From Aridibacter sp965216195 (GTDB taxonomy: Bacteria > Acidobacteriota > Blastocatellia > Pyrinomonadales > Pyrinomonadaceae): DNA of 64,000 bases. Positions 25,769 to 33,093 of this stretch are shown one piece after another (position 1 is the first letter of the stretch; every line of letters starts with the position of its first letter). Both the position numbers and the translations under genes were made by a program. Location: assembly GCA_965216195.1 (NCBI GenBank), contig OZ244151.1, forward strand, positions 3,720,001 to 3,784,000. The letters are read 5' to 3'. The notes beneath the pieces were generated by a model that had not been told where the DNA came from, ran no database searches, and worked only from the letters and a program-made list of their open reading frames with translations.

Positions 25769-25797
25769 GAGCCGCCGTAAATGGTGGTTCTTTTTTT
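25769..25797 (+). terminator. Terminator after cdaA-cdaR
   Basis: GAGCCGCC and GGTGGTTC pair over eight positions (two G-U) around ATAAAT-type loop bases, followed by TTTTTTT. It lies 25 bases after the cdaR stop. Confidence 0.8.
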
Positions 25798-25855
25798 GCC
25801 CATAATATTGTTAATTTGCAATGTCCTCGCGTAAAATCAATTTAACAATAAACTT

Positions 25856-28063
25856 ATGAAAAAATCTGTTAAGCAATTTATCGCGTTTTCGTTATCAATT
25901 TTATCGGTATCATCTTGGGTTTTTGCGCAGGGAGTCGATTACACAGCTGCCTCCCGAGCCGAAATGACTGAGGTTTTAAAGGCTGAAGACGAACTCCGAT
26001 ATGATGAAAAGCTCAGAAGTTTCCAAAAAAGTCCAAACGCCTATCTCCGGCAGCGCGCGGCACTTGCGGCGGGTAGAATAGGCGACGATGAGGCAATTCC
26101 GGATTTGGTAAGGCTTTTAAAGAACGATGTGCCGGACGTAAGTCAAATGGCGGCGTTTGCGATTGGCGAGATCGAATCCATCGAAGGCTCGGAAGCGATT
26201 TTGGAGGTTTTGAGTGACACTCGAAAACCCGTTTGGGTACGTGCACGTGCGATTGAAGCCGCGGGGAAGATCGCCGCTGCAAATTCGAAGCACGATAAGG
26301 CGAAAGTACTCGCTGGAGCGATTCTGAAGAATTTGGAGTTTGAAGCCGGGCGGCGCTCGCTACCAAGTGATGAAGTAATTCTTTTAGGTCTTACCGCTGC
26401 TTTACGCGCAAAACCGGAAGGCGCAGAAAAGACGCTTGCTCGTTTCCTCGACCATTCAAACTGGAGGGTCCGCGCCGACGCTTTGAACACCCTGGCGCGA
26501 CTCCGTGCTAAAAATGCGAACGCAAAAGCTAAAGAGCTTTTAGAACGCGACAAACATCCAATCGTACGCGCAAACGCGGCGAGAATCTTGAGAGCCGCCG
26601 GGGATAAAGAGGCGGTCGATTTACTCGTAAGACACGCTACAAGCGATACGGATCTGCGAGTAAGGATTAATGCAATTCGTGCGTTAAGTGGAATGAAAGA
26701 AGAGAAGTCCGCTAAGCCTCTTATAAATCGACTTAGGCATTTAGGTGAGGGATATCTTGCCGCCGGTAAAAACAATTCCTCAATACTCAATGAGATTCTA
26801 ACGCTCGCATCAGCCCTCGGAAACATATTGGAAGGTAAGTCGGATGAGAGAGCTCTTGCATTGATTTTAAGGATTCGCGAATTTGATTTTTACCGATCTA
26901 CTGAACTCGGTGTTGCGCTTGCGAAGATCGGACCTGAAAGATTTCTTGAAAAGCGCGGCTATTTTCCAGATAACCCTCGCCAGCTTGAGAAACAACTTGA
27001 AGAGGATCCGAAAAGAGCTTTGAAAATATTGGGAAGCTTGGTTAGAGCTGTTGACGCGCTTCCGGTAAATGACAGTAACCGTGAAAAACTGACAAAACGG
27101 GCTCGTATTAGTGTAAGACAATCGACTGCGCCCAAAACCCTCGCTGAGGTTTTCGAAAAGGTCTTTCCGGGTTTTTTAAGGCATTTCGCAAAGTTTAAGA
27201 CAGAAGACCTAGAGAGAGTTTTGATTACCAACCTTAGCGTCGGTGTTCCTTTTATTCGTGCTACGGCTGCCTCTCTTTTGGGCGAACGGGAACCAACAAA
27301 AAAGACGATTGAGGCGCTTAAATTGGCTTTCAAACAAGCCTTGGAAAAGGACAAGCATTACGATGATGCTCAGCTTGCGATTCTCTCAGCCCTTGTAAAG
27401 TTGGATAAAAATGCGGCAAAAGAGTCCCTTAATCTTGCGCTCGATCATTACGCGTTTCTGGTTCGTCGTAATGCCGCCAAGCTGATTAGAGACAACGGTT
27501 TAGAAGCTGATTTTCCCAACCTGAAAGAACGAGTTGGAACTGTTAGAAAATACGATCCGAAGACGGGATCGAAACTCGGACAGGTTCTGAATGCGGACGG
27601 AGATTACCTGCGAGCTCTTTCTCGTAAAAACGGCAAATCGCGCGCAATTGTCACAACCGAAAAAGGCAAATTTAACATCCAATTTTTCCCGGAAGAAGCC
27701 CCTTTGACGGTTGATAATTTCATCAAGCTGGCAAAAAGCGGATATTTTAACGGCGTCGAAATTCATCGTGTCGTGCCCAATTTTGTTGTGCAGGACGGCG
27801 ATCCGCGTGGCGATGGAAATGGCGGTCCCGGTTGGCAAATTAGGTGTGAAATCAATCAGATTCCGTACGAACGCGGAATGGTCGGAATGGCGCTTTCGGG
27901 CAAAGATACAGGCGGTTCGCAGTGGTTTGTCACGCATTCGCGTCAGCCGCATTTAGACGGTGGCTACACAGTTTTTGGCAAAGTGAACGAAACCGATATG
28001 AAAGTCGTAGATAAACTGGTAAGGGGCGATAAGATTATTAGCATGAAAATCGTTGAGAAGTAG
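25856..28063 (+). CDS. Exported HEAT-repeat protein fused to a cyclophilin-type peptidyl-prolyl isomerase
   Basis: 735 residues. Signal peptide (FIAFSLSILSVSSWVFAQ), then about 530 residues of HEAT-like helical repeats (for example RQRAALAAGRIGDDEAIPDL and VRANAARILRAAGDKEAVDL), and a C-terminal cyclophilin domain from about residue 570. The domain shows FFPEEAPLTVDNFIKLA, GVEIHRVVPNFVVQDGDP, GMVGMAL and GSQWFVTHS, with the catalytic Arg of the HRVxxxFxxQxGD motif present. It should speed up prolyl bond isomerisation of exported proteins, the repeats serving as a docking surface. The combination is unusual compared with stand-alone PpiA. Confidence 0.9.
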   Translation: MKKSVKQFIAFSLSILSVSSWVFAQGVDYTAASRAEMTEVLKAEDELRYDEKLRSFQKSPNAYLRQRAALAAGRIGDDEAIPDLVRLLKNDVPDVSQMAAFAIGEIESIEGSEAILEVLSDTRKPVWVRARAIEAAGKIAAANSKHDKAKVLAGAILKNLEFEAGRRSLPSDEVILLGLTAALRAKPEGAEKTLARFLDHSNWRVRADALNTLARLRAKNANAKAKELLERDKHPIVRANAARILRAAGDKEAVDLLVRHATSDTDLRVRINAIRALSGMKEEKSAKPLINRLRHLGEGYLAAGKNNSSILNEILTLASALGNILEGKSDERALALILRIREFDFYRSTELGVALAKIGPERFLEKRGYFPDNPRQLEKQLEEDPKRALKILGSLVRAVDALPVNDSNREKLTKRARISVRQSTAPKTLAEVFEKVFPGFLRHFAKFKTEDLERVLITNLSVGVPFIRATAASLLGEREPTKKTIEALKLAFKQALEKDKHYDDAQLAILSALVKLDKNAAKESLNLALDHYAFLVRRNAAKLIRDNGLEADFPNLKERVGTVRKYDPKTGSKLGQVLNADGDYLRALSRKNGKSRAIVTTEKGKFNIQFFPEEAPLTVDNFIKLAKSGYFNGVEIHRVVPNFVVQDGDPRGDGNGGPGWQIRCEINQIPYERGMVGMALSGKDTGGSQWFVTHSRQPHLDGGYTVFGKVNETDMKVVDKLVRGDKIISMKIVEK

Positions 28064-28077
28064 TTTAGTGAATTATC

Positions 28078-28431
28078 TTGAACGGAATTAAGGAAATAAC
28101 AGCTGAAGTAGAAAACCTGAAGACGTTAGGGCAGGTTTTAGAATGGGCGCAGACCAAACCGAAAACTGAAATTTCTCCTAATATCGTTGAGGAAGTAATC
28201 GTTCAAGATGAATATAATCACGATGTAATCGTCCCTTTTAGAGATTTATTTTGGGTTTTCGGTACAACCTGACTTGGCGCAATTACGGCAGTTGCTGTAT
28301 GGAAACATAAACCCAGCGCGGATGAACTTCTTGAAAAACGATTGGCAAATGGTTGGAAACCGACCCCGTCGCGGTTAAAAGAGGGTGACAAGGTTCTAGG
28401 GCACGCGAGTTGTACCGTCACCGAGTATTAA
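28078..28431 (+). pseudogene. Small conserved-looking gene interrupted by one in-frame TGA (nonsense mutation, sequencing error or possible selenoprotein)
   Basis: A TTG-started frame of 64 codons ends at a TGA (28270-28272), but the same frame continues without stop for another 52 codons to TAA at 28429. The downstream part (LGAITAVAVWKHKPSADELL, then NGWKPTPSRLKEGDKVLG) reads like normal protein, so the TGA seems to interrupt one gene of about 117 residues. Directly after the TGA, bases 28284-28299 can form a six-base hairpin with an AGTT loop, about the distance of a bacterial SECIS. I do not recognise the family. It follows the HEAT-cyclophilin gene by 14 bases and precedes a DUF4112 gene by four, so it sits inside an apparent operon. 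Confidence 0.55.
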
Positions 28432-28435
28432 AGAT

Positions 28436-28981
28436 ATGCAGGATATTGAAGAGCTACAACGAATAGATGAGCGTTCGAAAGCGGGCATGACCAAGCAGGA
28501 ACGCAAACAGATAGAGATTGAGGAAAGCCTTGAAACACTTTCAACATACCTCGACGGGCTTTTTCGGATTCCCGGAATCGGCTGGAAGTTTGGACTCGAT
28601 TCATTGATTGGACTGATTCCAAACTTCGGTGATATCTCCACGTCGCTTGTTTCGTTTTACATACTGATTGCAGGGGTGCGCTACGGCGTTCCTAAGATCA
28701 CTCTTTTAAGGATGGCTTTTAATATTGGGCTCGATTACGTCATAGGAGTTATCCCGTTTGTCGGTGACGCGTTTGATTTTGTTTGGAAATCCAATAAACA
28801 AAATATGGATTTGATTCGCGAGCGTGGAGCCGGCCTGGGTGAAGGAACAAAAAGCGATTGGATTTTCGTGATTGCTATTATTGTGGCCCTGATCGGTTTG
28901 CTTGTGGGCTCGATCTTTATAAGTATTATTATCCTGGGACTGCTGTTTAAAGGTTTTTGGGATTTTACAATGCCCGTATAG
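28436..28981 (+). CDS. DUF4112 domain membrane protein
   Basis: 181 residues. The DUF4112 signature is clear: LFRIPGIGWKFGLDSLIGLI, PNFGDISTSLVSFYILI, GLDYVIGVIPFVGDAFDFVW. Two short hydrophobic hairpins plus a strongly hydrophobic C-terminal helix (IIVALIGLLVGSIFISIIIL) point to the inner membrane. Function of the family is unknown. Starts four bases after the interrupted small gene and ends before a bidirectional terminator. Confidence 0.88.
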   Translation: MQDIEELQRIDERSKAGMTKQERKQIEIEESLETLSTYLDGLFRIPGIGWKFGLDSLIGLIPNFGDISTSLVSFYILIAGVRYGVPKITLLRMAFNIGLDYVIGVIPFVGDAFDFVWKSNKQNMDLIRERGAGLGEGTKSDWIFVIAIIVALIGLLVGSIFISIIILGLLFKGFWDFTMPV

Positions 28982-28990
28982 ACAAAAAAA

Positions 28991-29012
28991 AGGCGAGCCG
29001 TGAAACTCGCCT
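28991..29012. terminator. Bidirectional terminator between DUF4112 and perR-like genes
   Basis: AGGCGAG and CTCGCCT form a seven-base stem, extended by AAAAAAA before and TTT after. It lies between two convergent genes and has a T run on both strands, the stronger one on the minus strand after the Fur-family gene. Confidence 0.8.
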
Positions 29013-29073
29013 TTCAAAGTTTATTCCTTCCCACGGAATTAATAAACCACCTTCCCTACGCTCGCACAAAAAA

Positions 29074-29478
29074 CTATTTCTTGCAGTCAGGACACAAACC
29101 TCGAAGCGTTAGTTCGATTGATTCCGGTTTAAACTTCGAGTGCTTTGCGGCCATATCAACCAACTCTTTCGGAAGATCAAGTTCAAGATCTATAAGTTTA
29201 CCGCACTTAGTGCACAATGCGTGGTCGTGTCTCGATGTCATTCTGTCAAAACGACTCGCTCCATTTCCGAAACTGATTTCTGCAATGTGCCCAGCTTCTT
29301 TTAGGTATCGAAGAGAGTTGTAAACCGTAGCAAAGGAAATTCCCGAAGCAAGTTTTTTGGATTTTTCAAAAACTTCATTTGCAGTCAGGTGTTCTTTCGC
29401 CGCGTGTATCACCTGCAAAACAACCCGACGCTGCCTCGTTAATCCCAAATTCTCTATTTCCTTTTTTGTATAAGCCAT
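29074..29478 (-). CDS. Fur-family regulator, PerR-like peroxide sensor
   Basis: 134 residues. N-terminal winged helix (TRQRRVVLQVI, SFATVYNSLRYLKEAG) and C-terminal metal-binding dimer domain. CTKC and CPDC form the structural zinc site. The regulatory metal ligands of PerR can all be matched: His in EHLTANEVF, Asp in SRFDRM, two His in RHDHAL, and Asp in KLIDLEL (Asp rather than Glu favours PerR over Fur). Hence a metal-bound repressor that loses DNA binding after peroxide oxidation of its His ligands is likely. A perfect palindromic operator lies 14-28 bases upstream of its start, so it should control itself. Confidence 0.9.
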   Translation of the reverse strand: MAYTKKEIENLGLTRQRRVVLQVIHAAKEHLTANEVFEKSKKLASGISFATVYNSLRYLKEAGHIAEISFGNGASRFDRMTSRHDHALCTKCGKLIDLELDLPKELVDMAAKHSKFKPESIELTLRGLCPDCKK

Positions 29479-29491
29479 AGCAAAAACTAAT

Positions 29492-29506
29492 TTAGAATAA
29501 TTCTAA
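29492..29506. promoter_or_regulatory. PerR/Fur-box palindrome upstream of the perR-like gene
   Basis: TTAGAATAATTCTAA is a perfect 7-1-7 inverted repeat, matching the layout and AT-rich pattern of PerR boxes (TTATAATnATTATAA). A further half-site (TTCTAAA) overlaps its right end. It starts 14 bases upstream of the regulator's start codon, where bound protein would block transcription. Confidence 0.75.
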
Positions 29507-29548
29507 TTCTAAACAATGTCAATTGAAAGTGATCGTAAAATCGTATAA

Positions 29549-29776
29549 TCACCGGACGGTTTCCCGGGCATCGCATCGCGAACAAAGCAAAACTTTTTGT
29601 TCTTCATCTAACCATTGGGCAAGCCCTTTCATGGATAAGCGAGGCGTTTTTGTCTCGGCCTCGCCTTCGCGCAGGAGTCGTGACTTTGAAATCTCTGAAG
29701 TTTCTGGCTTGTTGCGAATACAACTCTTACATCGCCAGCCGAATCCATCGTTAAAGAATTTCTCTAATTCGAGCAT
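29549..29776 (-). CDS. Small CxxC/CxxC protein, putative zinc ribbon
   Basis: 75 residues with two Cys pairs, WRCKSC at C16/C19 and LCSRC at C65/C68, the layout of a zinc ribbon. Charged middle region without other motifs. Same direction as, and downstream of, the HtrA gene, but a terminator lies between them, so it likely has its own promoter. I do not recognise the family. The reading frame on the opposite strand is also open, so coding status rests on the paired cysteines. Confidence 0.55.
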   Translation of the reverse strand: MLELEKFFNDGFGWRCKSCIRNKPETSEISKSRLLREGEAETKTPRLSMKGLAQWLDEEQKVLLCSRCDARETVR

Positions 29777-29793
29777 CTAGTATTCACAAAAAA

Positions 29794-29821
29794 AAGCGAA
29801 CGATTTAAAAATCATCCGCTT
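29794..29821 (-). terminator. Rho-independent terminator after the HtrA gene
   Basis: On the minus strand AAGCGGATGATTT and its partner form an imperfect hairpin (AAGCG/CGCTT outer stem, GATT/AATC inner stem) followed by eight T. It begins 17 bases after the stop codon of the protease gene. Confidence 0.75.
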
Positions 29822-29838
29822 CCAGTCCGAAAAATCAA

Positions 29839-31050
29839 CTATGTTCGCCGGAGTCGCCGTCCACCTGCCGGATCGGACGTCGGGACCAGTTTTACCGGAA
29901 CGGTAACGTTTTCACCGTCTCGAAAAACTCGAACCTTAATCGTATCGCCAATTCTCTTTTTATTTAAGAAGCGATAAAGGTCATCAATGCTTTTCATTTC
30001 CTTTCCTTCGATCGACAAAACAATGTCTCCGAGTATGATGCCGTCGCCATCGCTCGTTACTCCACGGAGTCCGGCACGATCAGCCGAGCCACCCTCAATC
30101 GCATTGTAAATCAGCAATCCGCTTTCAACCGGAAGGCTCAGACGCTGCCCTCGATTTCTGCGTAGGATTTGCTCAACACTAATTAATTGGGCGCCAAGTT
30201 TCGGACGATTAACCTCTCCAAACTGAATCAATTGCGGTACGATTCTTTTTGCAGTATTAACCGGAACGGCAAATCCGACCCCAACGGAACCGCCGGCAGG
30301 CGAAAGAATTTGCGAATTGATTCCAATCATTCGCCCGAATTTATCCAGCAGCGGACCGCCTGAATTACCTGGGTTTATCGAAGCATCGGTTTGAATTGCG
30401 GCATCGATCGGACGCTTATTTCTCGCTCGAATCGGGCGTTCTAAACCTGAAATAACGCCTGTCGTCAGCGTTCTATCCAAGCCAAAAGGATTTCCGATCG
30501 CCAAGACTTTCTGTCCAACTTCAAGCTTGTCCGAATCACCGAGAGGTATTACCGTCAATCCGTCGCGCGGAGGTGTGATTTTAATAACGGCCAGATCAGT
30601 ATCGGGATCACCTCCGATAATTTTTGCCGGATAAACTTTATCGCCTCCAAAACTTACCGTTAGTTTCGAGGCTCCTTCAATTACGTGATAATTGGTTAGA
30701 ATGTGGCCTTGCTTATCAATTACAGAACCCGAACCATTTCCACTTTCGCGTTCGTAAATATCGCCAAAGAAGTTTCTAACACGCGAGCTCGTTGTAATAA
30801 AAGCGACGCCCGGCGACGCCATCTTATAAACTTCAATGCTATTTTGCTCGTCGGAAACAGTCGAGGGGTTAGAAATTCGAGTCGTCTCTCTTGCAAATGC
30901 AACGTTTGACCTTCTGCCATCTTGGAAAGCGCTGCCAATGCCGGTAGCGTTAAAAAAGACTAGCAATATGCCCGCCGCAATTACCGCCGAAGAAAAGGCG
31001 AGTACGACAATTTGTTTTCCTGATAATTGATATAATGCTTTTTGACCCAT
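29839..31050 (-). CDS. HtrA/DegP-type serine protease with PDZ domain, membrane-anchored
   Basis: 403 residues. One N-terminal membrane helix (QIVVLAFSSAVIAAGILLVF) anchors a trypsin-like domain with the full catalytic triad: His in TNYHVIEGA (about 120), Asp in DPDTDLAVIKI (about 150), Ser in NPGNSGGPL (about 230). A single PDZ domain follows (about 290-390; GDIVLSIEGKEMKSIDDLY). One PDZ domain resembles DegS or HtrA1 more than DegP. Acts in the periplasm on damaged or signalling proteins. Lone gene with its own terminator. Confidence 0.93.
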   Translation of the reverse strand: MGQKALYQLSGKQIVVLAFSSAVIAAGILLVFFNATGIGSAFQDGRRSNVAFARETTRISNPSTVSDEQNSIEVYKMASPGVAFITTSSRVRNFFGDIYERESGNGSGSVIDKQGHILTNYHVIEGASKLTVSFGGDKVYPAKIIGGDPDTDLAVIKITPPRDGLTVIPLGDSDKLEVGQKVLAIGNPFGLDRTLTTGVISGLERPIRARNKRPIDAAIQTDASINPGNSGGPLLDKFGRMIGINSQILSPAGGSVGVGFAVPVNTAKRIVPQLIQFGEVNRPKLGAQLISVEQILRRNRGQRLSLPVESGLLIYNAIEGGSADRAGLRGVTSDGDGIILGDIVLSIEGKEMKSIDDLYRFLNKKRIGDTIKVRVFRDGENVTVPVKLVPTSDPAGGRRLRRT

Positions 31051-31196
31051 AATTGCTTACTCCTAAAAATAATTCATCTTTTGTGATGAAAAATTTTTGT
31101 TAAAAAGTTGCGTTTAAAGATTACGCGATCAGGAAGGATTTGTTCAAGGATTGTTTAAACTCAGCAAAGATTTTACATTTTTTACAAAGCTTTGAT

Positions 31197-32330
31197 TTAG
31201 ACGAGAGCGCTAAAAACCTCGTTGGAAAAAAGCATTCCCTTCTTTGTAAGTTGGACACGGTCTTCATCGCGCGCGATTAAATTCAACCCCTCAAATTTTT
31301 TGAGATCCTGTGCAAATTCATCCTCAAAGCAGCGATCAAACCGTTTTTCGTAATCCTCAAACACCAAACCTTTTTTCAATCTAAGCCTGAGAAATCGATA
31401 TTCACTAGCAAGCTCGTCTTTATTAAGTACCTTAGTTTCAATAGTTGGTATGTCGCCGCTCTCGATCCTAGAAACATAACTCTTTGTATCTCGCTCATTT
31501 GACCAGCGTTTATCCACACCATCAAAAGAATGTGCCGAAACGCCAAAACCGAAAACCGGTTCGCATAGCCAGTATTTATTGTTGTGTTTTGATTCAAAAC
31601 CGGATTTTGCAAAATTGGAAATCTCATACTGCTTAAAACCAATTGCATGAATCTTTTCAACCATCAATTCATACATTTCGCCTGCCAAATCTTCGTCGGG
31701 CATTGGTTGTCTTTGAGAGCGAATTTGTTCTGCCAAGGGGGTTCCTTCGTGAATTTCCAGTAAATAAAGCGAAAGATGTTCGGGATTCATTTCTAAGGCT
31801 TCGTCCAAGTTCTTTTCCCAGTCTTTGAGCGTTTGATTCGGCAGACCGCCGATTAAATCAAACGAAATATTCTCAAATTTTGCTTTTCGTAATAATTCAA
31901 AAGTCTTCATCGAATCATTAGAATCATGTCCTCTCGCCAAGAGTTTTAAAGCCTTATCATCAAAAGTCTGCACGCCAAAACTTGCACGATTTACACCAAG
32001 AGATTTGAAATCCGTGAGCTTTTCAAGCGAAACCGTCGCCGGATTCATCTCAAGCGTAAACTCGATTCTTTGTTGAATTGAAAACCTGCCGTAGAGTGAG
32101 TTTAGAATACTCTCCAACTGTTTTGCTTTAAGCAGTGAAGGAGTTCCACCGCCAAAGTAAACTGTTTCAACCGGTTTTTTAATTTTTAATTTTGAACTTT
32201 TAATTTCCGAGCACAGCGAGGAAACGTATCTCTCGACTGTCTTCTGGTCTCGATAAACATCGGTAGCAAAATCGCAGTAGGAGCAACGCGATTTGCAAAA
32301 AGGGATGTGTATATATATTCCCGGATTCAT
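31197..32330 (-). CDS. hemW: Radical SAM heme chaperone HemW
   Basis: 377 residues. YIHIPFCKSRCSYCDF carries the radical SAM C-x3-C-x2-C motif (C12, C16, C19) followed by the HemW-type Phe instead of the extra Cys of true HemN, which argues against coproporphyrinogen dehydrogenase activity. VYFGGGTPSLL, NPEHLSLYLLEIHEGTPL and QYEISNFAKSG are further HemW/HemN family motifs; a C-terminal winged-helix-like HemN_C part is present. Known relatives bind heme and pass it to haem proteins. Confidence 0.9.
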   Translation of the reverse strand: MNPGIYIHIPFCKSRCSYCDFATDVYRDQKTVERYVSSLCSEIKSSKLKIKKPVETVYFGGGTPSLLKAKQLESILNSLYGRFSIQQRIEFTLEMNPATVSLEKLTDFKSLGVNRASFGVQTFDDKALKLLARGHDSNDSMKTFELLRKAKFENISFDLIGGLPNQTLKDWEKNLDEALEMNPEHLSLYLLEIHEGTPLAEQIRSQRQPMPDEDLAGEMYELMVEKIHAIGFKQYEISNFAKSGFESKHNNKYWLCEPVFGFGVSAHSFDGVDKRWSNERDTKSYVSRIESGDIPTIETKVLNKDELASEYRFLRLRLKKGLVFEDYEKRFDRCFEDEFAQDLKKFEGLNLIARDEDRVQLTKKGMLFSNEVFSALV

Positions 32331-32343
32331 CTCGAGAAGTATA

Positions 32344-32874
32344 CTATTTTGAAAGTTGAGATTTTACGAACGCGAGAATTCGAATAGCTTCGCGTTTTTG
32401 TTTACGGGCAGTTTCTTTTTCGGACATGTCCTTTCGCCCTTTGTGGCGGTGAAATTTTAGGACGTCGTTGACAAAATAATAACGGCTTTCCCAACCCGCC
32501 AAGCCTTTGAAGTTTTTCCACGCATCCGCTCTGGATTTTTCGGAGTAGTATTCAAAAACTTCGTAAATGAAAATCGATTTCTCATTTTCGAAATAAAATT
32601 CAGCAGCTTTTCTGCCATTTTTTGTACAGGATTTGGCAGCGATTCGGTTTATCTGTTTATCTTTTGAATAAGCGGTTATGTCCGTGCCGCATTTTGATTT
32701 TTTGCCGAAAGATTTTTTTGTGAGTAAGAAATAGGTTTTGTCTTTGTTGTCATAAATTGCTGAGGTTTTCTTTTTTACTTCGTCTTGAGCGGTTTTATCT
32801 CCAAACGATATTTCTTGGGCGAAAGTGTTGAATGCAAAAGTCAGGACAAAAATTAAAAGTAATTTGATTCTCAT
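32344..32874 (-). CDS. Hypothetical secreted protein
   Basis: 176 residues, starting at ATG 32874 (MRIKLLLIFVLTF), with a signal peptide cleaved near FAQ. The mature part is basic and mixed alpha/beta (KSFGKKSKCGTDITAYSK, SCTKNGRKAAEFYFENEKS) with two cysteines that may form a disulfide. I do not recognise a family. It lies 13 bases upstream of hemW on the same strand. An upstream TTG in frame is less likely. Confidence 0.65.
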   Translation of the reverse strand: MRIKLLLIFVLTFAFNTFAQEISFGDKTAQDEVKKKTSAIYDNKDKTYFLLTKKSFGKKSKCGTDITAYSKDKQINRIAAKSCTKNGRKAAEFYFENEKSIFIYEVFEYYSEKSRADAWKNFKGLAGWESRYYFVNDVLKFHRHKGRKDMSEKETARKQKREAIRILAFVKSQLSK

Positions 32875-32910
32875 TTTTAAAATCAAGTTATGTAGAATTT
32901 TGGAAAAATT

Positions 32911-33082
32911 TAGCCACTCTATTTATGGCGTGGTAAACAAATGCAAGAAAAAATTAGGGCGTTTTAACGTCCTTATCCAATTGGCTTAAGCAGGGTTAGT
33001 TAGATGCTAATGCTTCTTGAAGGACGTTAAAACGCCCTTCCGTATTTGTTTTTCAAACACCACGCCGTAAACGACGTGGCTA
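32911..33082. repeat. REPIN-like long inverted repeat
   Basis: Two arms of about 65 bases (32911-32974 and 33018-33082) are inverted copies: both contain TAGCCAC, GGCGTGGT, AACAAAT and AGGGCGTTTTAACGTCCTT. The right arm end is itself a palindrome (CCACGCCGTAAACGACGTGG). About 45 bases separate the arms. Two REP-type palindromes in inverted order form a REPIN, which is usually mobilised by a RAYT transposase in trans. It fills the gap between purL and the small secreted protein gene. Confidence 0.75.
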
Positions 33083-33093
33083 TAGAAACTGGT

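Noticed and set aside
29523..29780. Plus-strand frame opposite the small CxxC gene
   Set aside because: The minus-strand frame has paired CxxC motifs; the plus frame is basic and featureless.
31197..32330. Oxygen-independent coproporphyrinogen dehydrogenase HemN
   Set aside because: The extra Cys after the radical SAM motif is Phe, and length fits HemW.
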